The translations under genes and the position numbers were made by a program. The notes under the pieces were generated by a model. It worked only from the letters and a program-made list of their open reading frames with translations. It had not been told where the DNA came from and ran no database searches. From an uncultured Sutterella sp. (GTDB lineage Bacteria > Pseudomonadota > Gammaproteobacteria > Burkholderiales > Burkholderiaceae_F), in NCBI GenBank assembly GCA_905198475.1, contig CAJKCQ010000001.1, forward strand, positions 1-64,000: a stretch of 64,000 nt of DNA, written 5' to 3'. Positions 1 through 12,726 of this stretch are shown here, piece after piece (the first letter of the stretch is position 1; every line of letters begins with the position of its first letter).

Positions 1-82
1 CCTGGAAGGTTCCGTTCTTTTTGTTCGGATTGAGGAGGCATCCTTCAGGAATTTCAGGGTACTTGGAATAGTCGACTTTCAT
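1..82 (-). CDS. Partial 5' end of an unknown gene, possibly an IS transposase
   Basis: A reading frame starts at an ATG at 82-80 on the minus strand and runs open through the left edge (27 codons). It begins MKVDYSKYPEIPEGCLLNPN and continues Lys/Asn-rich. The opening resembles N-termini of some IS1634/IS4-like transposases as I remember them, which is a weak, memory-based resemblance. The DNA upstream (83-200) is strikingly AT-rich against the surrounding GC-rich genome, which fits a mobile element boundary or a strong promoter. There is no clear Shine-Dalgarno before this ATG. It could equally be a small accessory gene; identity is not established. Confidence 0.35.
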   Translation of the reverse strand, partial: MKVDYSKYPEIPEGCLLNPNKKNGTFQ

Positions 83-91
83 GGCGGAACT

Positions 92-110
92 ACATATATG
101 ATATATATGT
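92..110. repeat. 19-bp AT-rich inverted repeat (8-3-8)
   Basis: ACATATAT, spacer GAT, then ATATATGT: a perfect inverted repeat 10 bp upstream of the partial left-edge gene, inside an AT-rich island (about 83-200). It could be an operator, or part of the end of a mobile element. The rest of the 83-252 interval shows no gene. Confidence 0.45.
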
Positions 111-252
111 ATTCTACCGCAATTTTATGGCTAATGCAAGCGAAAAACTACTAAAAACATATGGATGATGTTTATTTGGTACAAATTTCGCGATTAGTCG
201 ACCGTTCGCCCTGTTCCGGGAGCGCCGGATGATCCTCGACCGCCCCTCCGCG

Positions 253-918
253 CTACTGCGCGTCGCGCATGACGTCCACGCCCTCGGGAACGCGGAGCAC
301 GAAGCGCTCCGGGGCGGGGGTGCCCGGCGTGAAGCGCGTGAAGCGGATCCGGGTCGCCTGTCCGAAGGCATCGACGAGCCCGAGCGCGTTGGGCAGTCCC
401 GACGCGTCGAAGGCGACCTCGATGCGCTCAAAGCCGCCGGCGGCCTCCCTGGGGGTGAGCGACACCACGCCGGGCTCGGCCACCACGACCCAGTCCGCGG
501 GGATGCGGCCCGCGCCGAAGAGCACCGCCGCGGGCGTGGCCGCCACCGCGTCGGTCATCTTCTTCTCGGTCACCTGCATGAGGTCCTCGTCGTAGATCCG
601 GACCATTTCGCCGTCGCCCACGATGCGCTGCCGGTAGGGCTTGAGGTACTGCCAGTCGAACTTCGAGGGGCGCAGAAACGCGAATTCGCCCGAAGCGGCG
701 CCCGTGCGGCGCCCCTCGCGGGTGATCGTCTCCTGCTCGAAGGCGCCCGAGGCGCACGCCACCCCCGAGAGGAACTTCTCGAGGAGAGTGCGCCCGTCGG
801 GCGCTTCGGCCGCCCGGACGCGGCCGGACGGAAGGCCGAGGGAGAGCGCGGCCGCGAGCGCGGCCGCGCCGCAAAGGAGGCTGCGGCGCGAGGCGCCGGG
901 CTGGGAGGCGTGAAGCAT
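253..918 (-). CDS. lolA: Outer-membrane lipoprotein carrier protein LolA
   Basis: A 221-residue periplasmic chaperone that accepts lipoproteins released by LolCDE and hands them to LolB at the outer membrane. Residues 1 to about 37 form a cleavable signal peptide: basic start with an SRRSLL motif that is Tat-like, hydrophobic core, then VRAAEA. The mature part has the LolA pattern, including FEQETITREGR near the N-terminus and the FLRPSKFDWQYLKPYRQRIV strand region. I chose the ATG at 918 because a longer frame lacks homology before it. It starts 16 bp after the ftsK stop and is almost certainly cotranscribed with ftsK, the usual ftsK-lolA order in proteobacteria. Confidence 0.9.
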   Translation of the reverse strand: MLHASQPGASRRSLLCGAAALAAALSLGLPSGRVRAAEAPDGRTLLEKFLSGVACASGAFEQETITREGRRTGAASGEFAFLRPSKFDWQYLKPYRQRIVGDGEMVRIYDEDLMQVTEKKMTDAVAATPAAVLFGAGRIPADWVVVAEPGVVSLTPREAAGGFERIEVAFDASGLPNALGLVDAFGQATRIRFTRFTPGTPAPERFVLRVPEGVDVMRDAQ

Positions 919-934
919 GGTCGGGATTCCTGAA

Positions 935-4567
<3,633 letters not shown>

Positions 4568-4611
4568 CCGGGCGCTCCGTTTTTTCCCTTTTGAGAGGCA
4601 GTTCAAAAGAA

Positions 4612-5274
4612 ATGGCTCAGTATCACGATCTCTCCGAGCTCAAGAAGCTCTCGCGCGACCTCAAGGCGCAGGCCGAGGCGGCCGCCGAGGAGAAGAAGCG
4701 CCGGGCGGCCGAATCGCGGCGCCTCAACGCCGCGGGCGACCAGTTCCGCGCGGCGATGAAGGAGTTGGGCGTCGCGCCCACGGACCGCACCCGCGGCCGC
4801 GTGCAGAAGGCCTTCCCGAAGCCCGCGCCGGTGGCGCGCCAGCAGGAGGCCGAAAAGGCCGAGGTGCTCGCCGCCTCCCTCTCGGACGAATGCGATCCGG
4901 TGGTCTTCCTCGAGAGCGAGGACGGCCTGATGTTCCGCCGCCCCGACGTGCCCCCTGAAATTCCGCGCCGGCTCTACCGCGGCGAATGGACCGTGCAGGC
5001 GCACATCGACCTGCACGGGCTCTTCGTGGACGAGGCGCGCGAGGCGGTGGCGAAGTTCATCCGCGACGCGCGAATCCACGGCCACCGGTGCCTGCGCATC
5101 GTCCACGGCAAGGGCTACAACTCCGAGGGCGGCCACAGCGTCCTCAAGGAGATGGTGCGCCGCTGGCTCAAGCAGAAGTCCGAGGTGATGGCCTTCGTGC
5201 AGGCGCCCCCGCACGACGGCGACTCGGGCGCGGTGATTGTGCTGCTCGACCAGAAGCGGCGCTTCCAGCCCTGA
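4612..5274 (+). CDS. Smr/MutS2-domain protein (SmrA/B-like)
   Basis: A 220-residue cytoplasmic protein. Residues 1-110 are highly charged and probably flexible or coiled (Lys/Glu/Ala-rich). The C-terminal part from about residue 128 is an Smr domain with the diagnostic DLHGLFVDEA and HGKGYNSEGGHSVLK motifs. Smr domains are nucleases: small relatives such as SmrB cleave mRNA at collided ribosomes, and others act on branched DNA. Which applies here cannot be read from sequence. The start ATG 4612 is 44 bp after trxB, in the same direction and probably the same transcript. Confidence 0.85.
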   Translation: MAQYHDLSELKKLSRDLKAQAEAAAEEKKRRAAESRRLNAAGDQFRAAMKELGVAPTDRTRGRVQKAFPKPAPVARQQEAEKAEVLAASLSDECDPVVFLESEDGLMFRRPDVPPEIPRRLYRGEWTVQAHIDLHGLFVDEAREAVAKFIRDARIHGHRCLRIVHGKGYNSEGGHSVLKEMVRRWLKQKSEVMAFVQAPPHDGDSGAVIVLLDQKRRFQP

Positions 5275-5303
5275 GCGCCGCCCCTACCGGAGGAGGAACC
5301 CCC

Positions 5304-6194
5304 ATGATGTTTGGCGACCCCGTCTTCGCCGCGCTCGCGCAGTCCACCGAATGGCTCGACACGATCGGCATCCTCGGCTTCGCACTTGCGGGCATCCTCG
5401 CCGCGCAGGGCCGCGGCGTGGACCCCGTGGGCGTGTTCATCCTCGCCTTCACGAGTGCATTCGGCGGCCTCACGATCCGGGACCTGCTCCTGGATCTCCG
5501 GCCCTTCTACTGGGCCTCGCACGACGCCTTCACCTGGGTGATCATCATCTTCACGATCTTCGCGCCGCGCATCGTCCGGCGCTTCTCGCGCTCGACCGCC
5601 CACGAAGTCTTCCTCTGGGCGGACGCGGTGGGGCTCGGCGTCTTCTGCGCCTCCGGCACGCTCCTCGCCTGGGAGAAGGGAATGCCCCCGCTCTCGTGCG
5701 CCCTCGTGGGCACGGCGACGGGCATTCTCGGCGGCGTGATGCGCGACGTGCTCCTCAACCGCCTCCCGGCGGCGCTCTCAGACAAGAAGCCCTACGGGCT
5801 CGCGGGCTTCATCGGCTGCTGGCTCTCAATCATCCTGCTCTGCGACGGCGTGCGGCCCGCGTCGGTCCTCTACGTCACCGCCTTCACGATCGTGCTGCTG
5901 CGCATGTTCACCCTCAAGGTGAACTGGGAGATCCGCTACCGCACCGAACTCGCCCGCCGCATCTTTCCGGGCAACGGCCCGGTCTCGATCGCGCGGATCC
6001 TCAGGCGGCGCGGTGTCAAGGCGGAGAAGACGCAGAAGGCGGTGAAGCCCGCCGTGCGCGCTCCGCGCGTGCGCCGCGCTCCCGACCCGGCCTCGTTCTC
6101 GGCGAACGACGAGGCGCTGCGCGTGCAGGCGCGCGCAAAAGAAAAGTCCGCCAACCTGCCGTCGGCGGACCCTTCCAAAAAGCCGGAGAAATAG
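5304..6194 (+). CDS. TRIC-type cation channel family protein (UPF0126)
   Basis: A 296-residue inner-membrane protein. Residues 15-215 contain about seven hydrophobic segments with the duplicated glycine-rich signatures of the family (AFGGLTIRDLLLD near residue 52 and GILGGVMRDVLLNRLP near residue 142). Such proteins form trimeric monovalent-cation channels; the physiological role in bacteria is unclear. The last 80 residues are an unusual basic Ala/Lys/Arg-rich cytoplasmic tail not found in typical members of about 200 residues. A strong GGAGGAGGA site lies 7 bp before ATG 5304. The 3' end of this gene also encodes, on the other strand, the likely glnB terminator. Confidence 0.85.
   Translation: MMFGDPVFAALAQSTEWLDTIGILGFALAGILAAQGRGVDPVGVFILAFTSAFGGLTIRDLLLDLRPFYWASHDAFTWVIIIFTIFAPRIVRRFSRSTAHEVFLWADAVGLGVFCASGTLLAWEKGMPPLSCALVGTATGILGGVMRDVLLNRLPAALSDKKPYGLAGFIGCWLSIILLCDGVRPASVLYVTAFTIVLLRMFTLKVNWEIRYRTELARRIFPGNGPVSIARILRRRGVKAEKTQKAVKPAVRAPRVRRAPDPASFSANDEALRVQARAKEKSANLPSADPSKKPEK
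6135..6170 (-). terminator. Intrinsic terminator of glnB, inside the 3' end of the TRIC gene
   Basis: On the minus strand GTCCGCC pairs with GGCGGAC and is followed by TTTTCTTTTG. It lies about 92 nt after the glnB stop and within the last codons of the convergent TRIC-channel gene. Confidence 0.7.
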
Positions 6195-6261
6195 GCGCGC
6201 GCCACTCGGTCGGGAGGAGGCGTCCCCCGGCCGCGCGGCACGCCTCAGGGCGCGGGCTCGA

Positions 6262-6612
<351 letters not shown>

Positions 6613-6625
6613 CTAGAGATGAAGA

Positions 6626-6672
6626 AGCCGGTGTCTCCATCACGCCCGAAGCGAGATGGAGGCGCACCGGCT
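6626..6672 (-). promoter_or_regulatory. Long stem-loop upstream of glnB
   Basis: GCCGGTG and CTCCATC on one side pair with GATGGAG and CACCGGC on the other, giving an interrupted stem of about 14 bp that ends 26 bp before the glnB start. There is no U-tract after it (TTCTTCATCT), so it is either a weak terminator of the upstream small gene or a 5' leader structure of glnB. Confidence 0.5.
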
Positions 6673-6725
6673 ACGGTTCCCGTCGAGGGCGCACTCACGA
6701 CTGTCGCGTCCGCCCCGCATGGAAC

Positions 6726-7061
6726 TTACTCCGCCTTGGCGGCCTTCTTGGCCTTGGCCGGCTCGACGGACTCGTCGGCGGGCTTCACTTCGGCGGGACG
6801 GCCGACGCGGTACTCGTAGAGCGAGACGTCCTTCACGCGCACGCCGAACTTCGGATCGTTGTTGGGCGAGTGCCAGACGTCGCGCTTCTGACGCCAGGCG
6901 TTGATGAAGGCGACCACGTTCTGCGGCATCGCGTTGCTGTCCGAGATTTCATTGATCGTAAACTGCTGGCCTCCGACGAGGAAGAGCTGCAGCTGATGAA
7001 TGAAGGGACCCTTGGCAGCGGCGGGCTGCTCGGACGGTTGGGACTGTTGGTTCTCTGTCAT
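6726..7061 (-). CDS. Small protein of unknown function
   Basis: 111 residues from ATG 7061 (MTENQQSQPSEQ), preceded by an AAGGCAG site. A TTG at 7088 would add nine residues. I do not recognise the family. A low-complexity Gln/Ser/Pro head (1-25) is followed by a compact core of about 60 residues (FIHQLQLFLVGGQQFTINEI and an RQKRDVWHS stretch, ending VKDVSLYEYRVG), then an Ala/Lys/Glu tail. There is no signal peptide or membrane segment, and it is acidic to neutral, so probably cytoplasmic. It lies between glmM and glnB in the same orientation with its own spacing on both sides. The clean core between disordered ends suggests a real folded protein. Confidence 0.7.
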   Translation of the reverse strand: MTENQQSQPSEQPAAAKGPFIHQLQLFLVGGQQFTINEISDSNAMPQNVVAFINAWRQKRDVWHSPNNDPKFGVRVKDVSLYEYRVGRPAEVKPADESVEPAKAKKAAKAE

Positions 7062-7096
7062 TTTGTTTTCTGCCTTTTTGTTCGTCAAAAATGATT

Positions 7097-7129
7097 GCTT
7101 ATTCCGCGTCGGTCAGGCAGGGAATAAGC
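7097..7129 (-). terminator. Hairpin after glmM
   Basis: A perfect 9-bp inverted repeat (GCTTATTCC and GGAATAAGC) with a 15-nt loop lies 65 bp downstream of the glmM stop. On the minus strand it is followed after six bases by TTTTT. It is probably the glmM terminator, or a structure in the leader of the small gene. Confidence 0.5.
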
Positions 7130-7193
7130 GGATAACTTTAACATGCATCCGTCTTCCCCCGCCCTTTGAGAACGCATCGGATTTGCGCAAACG

Positions 7194-8528
7194 CTACTTT
7201 CCGAGCGCGTCGGCCGTCTCGCGGGCGAGCCGGCGCGCAAGCTCCGGATCGTCGGCCTCGACCATCACGCGCAGTAGCGGCTCCGTGCCCGAAGGACGGA
7301 TGAGGACGCGCCCGCGTCCGGCGACGGCGGCCTCGGCGCGCGCGACCGCGGCCATGAAGTTGCGGTCGCTCTTCCAGTCGCTGCCCTTCGCGAGGGGCTG
7401 GTTGACGAGCACCTGCGGCATGAGCACGAGGTCGGCCGTGAGCTCGGCGAGCGTCTTCCCGGTGCGGCGCACGGCCGAGAGGACCTGCAGCGCGCTCACG
7501 ATGCCGTCGCCCGTCGTCTGCCGGTCGAGCGCGAGGATGTGGCCGGAGGTTTCACCGCCGAAGCGCCACCCGCGCGCGAGGAGCTGCTCGAGGACGTAGC
7601 GGTCGCCCACCCTGGCGCGCGCGAAGGGGACGCCCAGTTCGGCGAGGCGCTTCTCCAGCCCGTAGTTCGTCATCAGCGTGCCCACAACGCCCTCGACCGC
7701 GCCGCGGCGCATGCGGTCGCGCACGATCACGTAGAGGAGCTGGTCGCCGTCGTAGATCCGCCCCTCGGGGTCGGCCATGATCAGGCGGTCGGCGTCGCCG
7801 TCAAGGCTCACCGCGATCCCGCAGCCGTGCTCGCGGCAGAGCTCCGCGAGGTGCTCGGTGTGGGTCGCCCCCACGCCGCGGTTGATGTTGAAGCCGTCGG
7901 GCGAGGCGCCCACGGCGACCACGTCGGCGCCGAGCTCATGGAAGACGTCGGGCGCGACGTGGTACGCCGCCCCGTTGGCGCAGTCCACGAGGATGCGCAT
8001 GCCCTTGAGATCCACGTCGTCGTCGATCGTGGACTTGCAGAATTCGATGTAGCGCCCCGAGGCGTCGTCGAGGCGCTTCGCCTTGCCGAGTTCGGACGAG
8101 GCAACGCAGTCGAACCCGCGGTCGATCTCCGCCTCGATCTCGAGCTCCCAGGCGTCGGGGAGCTTCTGCCCGGCCCCGGAGAAGAACTTGATGCCGTTGT
8201 CGTCGTAGGGGTTGTGGCTCGCCGAGATGACGACGCCCGCCGAGAGGCGCAGCGCCCGCGTGAGGTACGCCACCGCCGGCGTCGGAATCGGCCCGCAGAG
8301 CACGACGTCCACGCCCGCCGAGGAGAACCCCGCCTGGAGGGCCGCCTCGAGCATGTAGCCCGAGACGCGCGTGTCCTTGCCGATCAGCACCGCCGCGCGG
8401 CCGTCGGCGGCGTGGCGCCTCAGCACCCGTCCGGCCGCCTGACCGAGCTTCATCACGAAGTCGGGCGTGATGGGGCTCACGCCCACCTTGCCGCGCACGC
8501 CGTCCGTGCCGAAATAACGTCGTTCCAT
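7194..8528 (-). CDS. glmM: Phosphoglucosamine mutase
   Basis: A 444-residue enzyme interconverting glucosamine-6-phosphate and glucosamine-1-phosphate for UDP-GlcNAc, peptidoglycan and LPS synthesis. It starts with the family hallmark [13 protein letters not shown]. The catalytic phosphoserine loop is [18 protein letters not shown] (Ser104), the metal-binding loop is SLDGDADRL, the sugar loop is GGETSGH, and the phosphate loop is [15 protein letters not shown]. Start ATG 8528 follows a GAAGGAGAAGAAG site. It follows folP, the common folP-glmM arrangement. Confidence 0.96.
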   Translation of the reverse strand: MERRYFGTDGVRGKVGVSPITPDFVMKLGQAAGRVLRRHAADGRAAVLIGKDTRVSGYMLEAALQAGFSSAGVDVVLCGPIPTPAVAYLTRALRLSAGVVISASHNPYDDNGIKFFSGAGQKLPDAWELEIEAEIDRGFDCVASSELGKAKRLDDASGRYIEFCKSTIDDDVDLKGMRILVDCANGAAYHVAPDVFHELGADVVAVGASPDGFNINRGVGATHTEHLAELCREHGCGIAVSLDGDADRLIMADPEGRIYDGDQLLYVIVRDRMRRGAVEGVVGTLMTNYGLEKRLAELGVPFARARVGDRYVLEQLLARGWRFGGETSGHILALDRQTTGDGIVSALQVLSAVRRTGKTLAELTADLVLMPQVLVNQPLAKGSDWKSDRNFMAAVARAEAAVAGRGRVLIRPSGTEPLLRVMVEADDPELARRLARETADALGK

Positions 8529-8617
8529 CTTCTTCTCCTTCGGGTGTGGTCCGGTTGCGCACGGGTGGTGCCGCCGCCCCGAACCCTGTTCAGTCAAGCC
8601 TAGAGCAGGCGCAGCCG

Positions 8618-9472
8618 CTAGTCGAGCCGCAGCGCGCGTAGTTCGATCCGGCGCTGCGCTTCGCGCAGCGCCCGCAGAACCGCAAAGGCGTCCGCCGTCT
8701 CGCGCACGTCGTGCACGCGCACGATCTGCGCGCCGCGCTCGACGCAGAGGAGCGCGGCGGCGGCACTCGCCGCGGCGCGCTCCTGCGGGGCCTCGCGCCC
8801 CGTGACGGCCCCGAGGCTGCGCTTTCGCGAAACGGCCGTCATGAAGGGCTGCCCCGATGCGGCGAAGCGCGCCGTCGCGGCGAGGAGCTCGAAGTTCTGC
8901 ACGGGGCCCTTGCCGAAGCCGAAGCCCGGATCCCAGCAGATCCGCTCGGGCGCGACGCCCGCGGCTTCGAGCGCCGCCTGGCGCTCCTCGAGGTAGCGCT
9001 GCACCTCGGCGACGACGTCGCCCTGAACGGGCTCGTGCGCCCAGTGCATGACGACGAGGCCGCAGTCGGTCGCCGCGGCCGCCTCGAGGGCGCCGGGGAG
9101 CTCAAAAGCGCGCACGTCGTTGAGGATCCGGGCGCCCGCTGCGGCCGCCTCCGTCATGATCTCGGGGCGCGAGGTGTCCACCGAAACGAAGAACCCCTCC
9201 GCGGCGAGGGCCTTCACGACCGGGATCACCCGGCGGCGCTCCTCGTCGAGCGGCACCTCGCCGGCACCCGGGCGCGTCGATTCACCCCCGACGTCGATGA
9301 TCTGCGCGCCCTCGTCGCGCATCCGGCGCGCCCAGTTGAGCGCCGAGGCGAGGTCGTCGTGCTCGCCCCCGTCCGAAAAGGAGTCGGGCGTCACGTTGAG
9401 GATCCCCATGATGACGGGGCCCTGGGTGAAGTCAATCCGGGTGCGGCCGCACCGCCAGAAGGTCGCAGGCAT
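8618..9472 (-). CDS. folP: Dihydropteroate synthase
   Basis: 284 residues; condenses p-aminobenzoate with 6-hydroxymethyl-dihydropterin pyrophosphate in folate synthesis, and is the sulfonamide target. It has the signature [15 protein letters not shown] near residue 22, then [16 protein letters not shown] and [14 protein letters not shown] 9472 is preferred over a longer frame because a GGAGAAG site lies just upstream. It lies 125 bp downstream of ftsH and 89 bp before glmM. Confidence 0.95.
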   Translation of the reverse strand: MPATFWRCGRTRIDFTQGPVIMGILNVTPDSFSDGGEHDDLASALNWARRMRDEGAQIIDVGGESTRPGAGEVPLDEERRRVIPVVKALAAEGFFVSVDTSRPEIMTEAAAAGARILNDVRAFELPGALEAAAATDCGLVVMHWAHEPVQGDVVAEVQRYLEERQAALEAAGVAPERICWDPGFGFGKGPVQNFELLAATARFAASGQPFMTAVSRKRSLGAVTGREAPQERAAASAAAALLCVERGAQIVRVHDVRETADAFAVLRALREAQRRIELRALRLD

Positions 9473-9566
9473 TCGTCTTCTCCGCGAGATGGGCAGAAAC
9501 AATCCGGGCCGCGCCGGCGGACGCCCTCATGAGCGAGGGATCCGCCCGAGCTGCGGCCCGGGAGAA

Positions 9567-9587
9567 GGGAGGCCGCCGCGGCCTCCC
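9567..9587 (-). terminator. GC hairpin after ftsH
   Basis: GGGAGGCCGC pairs with GCGGCCTCCC just downstream of the ftsH stop. It is followed by TTCTCCC only, so it is a weak terminator at best and may merely stabilise the mRNA end. Confidence 0.4.
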
Positions 9588-9597
9588 GAGCTGAAGG

Positions 9598-11586
9598 TTA
9601 TTCGCGCTTCTCTTCCGACGCGTCCTTCGGCGCGGCTTCGGGTGCGTCGCCGGCGTCCTTCGGGGCGTCCTTCGGCGCCTCCTGCGCAGCCTCGGCCTCA
9701 GGTGCGGGCTGTGCGGCGGGCGCGGCCTTGGCGCGCGGCTTCAGGTTCTCGCCTTCGGCCGGATCGGCGTTCTTGGGCGGACGCGGCGAGCGGCCGGCCA
9801 TGATGTCGTCGATCTGGTCCTTGTCGATCGTCTCCCACTCGAGAAGCGCGTGGGCCATGGCCTCCATCTTGTCGCGGTTCTCCTCGATGATCCTGCGTGC
9901 GACGGCGTACTGCTCGTCGATGATGCGACGGATTTCGGCGTCCACCTCCTGCATCGTGCGCTCCGAGACGTGCGTGGTCTTCGTCACCGAGCGGCCGAGG
10001 AACACCTCGCCCTCGTTTTCGGCGTAGACCATCGGCCCCATGCGCTCACTCATGCCGTAGCGCGTCACCATGTCGCGTGCGAGCTGCGTGGCGCGCTCGA
10101 AGTCGTTCGACGCGCCCGTCGTCATCTGGTGCATGAAGATCTCCTCGGCGATGCGCCCGCCGAAGAGGATCGCGATGCGCGTGAGGAGGTACTGCCGGTT
10201 GTAGGCGTAGCGGTCCATCTCGGGGAGTTGCATCGTGAGGCCGAGCGCGCGCCCGCGCGGCACGATCGTCACCTTGTGGACCGGATCGCTCTCGGGCAGG
10301 AGGCGCGCGACGACGGCGTGCCCCGACTCGTGATAGGCGGTGTTGCGCTTCTCGTCCTCGGTCATCACCATGCCGCGGCGCTCCGCGCCCATCATGATCT
10401 TGTCCTTGGCGTTCTCAAAGTCCTGCATCGTCACGACGCGGCCGTTGCGGCGCGCGGCGAAGAGCGCCGCCTCGTTGACGAGGTTCGCGAGGTCCGCTCC
10501 CGAGAAGCCCGGCGTGCCGCGCGCGAGCACCGGAACGTCCACGTCCGGACCCGCGGGGATCTTCTTGAGGTGCACGCCGAGGATCTGCTCGCGCCCGCGG
10601 ATGTCGGGCATCGGCACGACCACCTGACGGTCGAAGCGCCCCGGACGCAGCAGCGCCGGGTCGAGCACGTCGGGACGGTTCGTCGCGGCGATCACGATCA
10701 CGTTCGCGCCCGTGTCGAAGCCGTCCATCTCGACGAGCATCTGGTTGAGCGTCTGCTCGCGCTCGTCGTTGCCGCCACCGAGGCCCGCGCCGCGCTGGCG
10801 GCCGACCGCATCGATTTCATCAATGAAGATGATGCAGGGGGCGTTCTTCTTGGCGGTCTCGAACATGTCGCGTACGCGCGCGGCGCCCACGCCGACGAAC
10901 ATCTCGACGAAGTCCGAGCCCGAGATCGTGAAGAAGGGCACGCCCGCCTCGCCGGCGATCGCCTTGGCGAGGAGCGTCTTGCCCGTGCCCGGAGCGCCCA
11001 CGAGGAGGACGCCGCGCGGAATGCGGCCGCCCAAACGCTGGTACTTGGAGGGGTCGCGCAGGAAGTCGACGATCTCCTGCACGTCCACCTTCGCCTCGTC
11101 ACAGCCCGCGACGTCCTTGAAGCGGACCTTGTTGTCCTGCTCGGTGAGCATGCGTGCCTTGGACTTGCCGAAGCTGAAGGCGCCGCCACCGCCCGCGCCC
11201 CCCTGCATGCGGCGCATGAAGAAGATCCAGACGCCGATCAGGAGAAGCATCGGGAACCAGGAGACGAAGACCGTCGCGAGGAACGAGGGCTCCTCCTCGG
11301 CCTTGCCGTAGACCTGGACGCCCGACTTCCTCAGGTCGTCCACCATCCAGAGGTCGCCCGGACTCGTGATCGTGTATTCGGCCCCCGTCTGAGGCGTGAC
11401 GATGAGGCGTCGTCCCTGGACGTCGACGCGGCGGATCTTGCCCGCCTTGGCGTCGTCCATGAACTGCGTGTAGCTCGTCGTGTCGAGCGACTGCGTGGCG
11501 GTCGTCTCAAACTGGCGGAAGACCGTGAAGAGCACAACCGCGACGAGGACCCAGACGGCGATGCGTGCAAAAGACTTGTTGTCCAA
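9598..11586 (-). CDS. ftsH: ATP-dependent zinc metalloprotease FtsH
   Basis: A 662-residue membrane-anchored hexameric AAA+ protease that degrades LpxC, sigma-32 and unassembled membrane proteins. Two transmembrane helices flank a periplasmic domain (about residues 8-25 and 105-125). The AAA module has Walker A GAPGTGKT, Walker [12 protein letters not shown] and the second region of homology [20 protein letters not shown]. The zinc site is HESGHA. The Ala/Pro/Glu-rich C-terminal tail of about 60 residues is low complexity. The start is a TTG at 11586 with GGAG seven bases upstream; longer readings extend into non-homologous sequence. It follows rlmE, as in most proteobacteria. Confidence 0.95.
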   Translation of the reverse strand: MDNKSFARIAVWVLVAVVLFTVFRQFETTATQSLDTTSYTQFMDDAKAGKIRRVDVQGRRLIVTPQTGAEYTITSPGDLWMVDDLRKSGVQVYGKAEEEPSFLATVFVSWFPMLLLIGVWIFFMRRMQGGAGGGGAFSFGKSKARMLTEQDNKVRFKDVAGCDEAKVDVQEIVDFLRDPSKYQRLGGRIPRGVLLVGAPGTGKTLLAKAIAGEAGVPFFTISGSDFVEMFVGVGAARVRDMFETAKKNAPCIIFIDEIDAVGRQRGAGLGGGNDEREQTLNQMLVEMDGFDTGANVIVIAATNRPDVLDPALLRPGRFDRQVVVPMPDIRGREQILGVHLKKIPAGPDVDVPVLARGTPGFSGADLANLVNEAALFAARRNGRVVTMQDFENAKDKIMMGAERRGMVMTEDEKRNTAYHESGHAVVARLLPESDPVHKVTIVPRGRALGLTMQLPEMDRYAYNRQYLLTRIAILFGGRIAEEIFMHQMTTGASNDFERATQLARDMVTRYGMSERMGPMVYAENEGEVFLGRSVTKTTHVSERTMQEVDAEIRRIIDEQYAVARRIIEENRDKMEAMAHALLEWETIDKDQIDDIMAGRSPRPPKNADPAEGENLKPRAKAAPAAQPAPEAEAAQEAPKDAPKDAGDAPEAAPKDASEEKRE

Positions 11587-11892
11587 CTTTGAACTCCGAG
11601 AGGAATGCGCCGCGGGGAGCGACCGCACGGGCGGGAGGTCCGTCCGGAGCGACGCCCCGCTCGAGCGGGAGGGCTTTGGCACACCGTTCCTGCGCGCAGG
11701 CTTCTTCTTTGTTGTTGATGGGCCGCCGGCCTCAGGGACGCGCGTCCCGGCGGGCGGCGGCCGCGCCCCGGGAGCTAGCCCGCTTGGAAGGCGCGAAATA
11801 CGTTCATTGTAGCCGGCCGCCCCGCTTCTCTAGAGGGACGGCGCTTTGATTTCGGCGGTGCCGGACGGGAGCAAAAAGCAAATATTTATTGC
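11587..11892. other. rlmE-ftsH intergenic stretch
   Basis: 306 bp without a gene. On the minus strand TACAAT (11812-11807) could be a -10 for ftsH, but no good -35 is present. At the rlmE end AAGCAA pairs with TTGCTT across 11876-11894, followed by TTTTTG, a short weak terminator overlapping the rlmE stop. The rest is GC-rich with no recognised structure. Confidence 0.45.
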
Positions 11893-12549
11893 TTACTGCT
11901 TCTTCGGCTTCAATTCACGCGAGACGAGGTACACCTCGGCGGAGGTGTCGCGCGACGCCGCGGGCTTCTTGGCGGCGACCTTCTTGAAGACGCGTTTGAG
12001 GGCCTCGACGTACTGCGAGTAGCCCGAGCCCTGGAAGGCCTTCGTGACGAAGACGCCCTTCGGGGCGAGGTGCTCCTCGCAGAATTCGAGCGCGAGCTCG
12101 TTGAGAAGCAGCGACCGGGCGGCGTCCGCGGCTGCGATGCCGGAAAGATTCGGCGCCATGTCCGAAAGGACCACGTCCACTTTGTCTCCGTTTAGAATCT
12201 CGGAGAGCTGATCGGCCACGGACTGTTCGCGGAAGTCGCCCTGCAGAAAGTGGACGCCGTCGATGGGTTCCATCGGCAGGATGTCCATGGCGATGATGCG
12301 TCCGCGCACGCCGCCCGCCGGATCAGCGAGCTTTTCGCGCACGACCTGCGTCCAGCTGCCCGGGGCCGAACCGAGGTCCACCACGGTGAGGCCGGGCTTC
12401 AGAAGGTGCTCCTTCTCATCGAGCTCCAGGAGCTTGTAGACGGACCGTGCGCGGTAGCCCTCCTGACGGGAGCGCTTCACGTAGGGATCATTGATGTGCC
12501 GCTCGATCCACGCGCGGTTTGATCTGAGTTTCTTTGAGGAAACGGGCAT
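11893..12549 (-). CDS. rlmE: 23S rRNA (uridine-2552 2'-O) methyltransferase RlmE/FtsJ
   Basis: A 218-residue SAM-dependent methyltransferase acting on the 50S subunit (Um2552). It begins with a basic RNA-binding head (SSKKLRSNRAWIERHINDPY) and has the FtsJ signatures YKLLELDEK, VVDLGSAPGSWTQV (SAM loop) and VVLSDMAPNLSG (catalytic Asp region). A short Lys-rich tail ends at KPKKQ. Start ATG 12549. It is divergent from yhbY and followed by ftsH, the standard arrangement. Confidence 0.95.
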   Translation of the reverse strand: MPVSSKKLRSNRAWIERHINDPYVKRSRQEGYRARSVYKLLELDEKEHLLKPGLTVVDLGSAPGSWTQVVREKLADPAGGVRGRIIAMDILPMEPIDGVHFLQGDFREQSVADQLSEILNGDKVDVVLSDMAPNLSGIAAADAARSLLLNELALEFCEEHLAPKGVFVTKAFQGSGYSQYVEALKRVFKKVAAKKPAASRDTSAEVYLVSRELKPKKQ

Positions 12550-12726
12550 TGAGGCTCTCCCCTTCGATTTGATTTGCAACCCCTCCGCGGCTCTCCGCGG
12601 CCCCGCTCCCGCGGCGGACTCATGCTTCTGGAGTCTGTGCGGGCGTTGTCTTCGGGGCCGTCTCCGGCCGGGCATCCGTGATGCGCGGGCCGGAGGAGCC
12701 GGGAAAGAAAAATTTGTTGAGATTTT

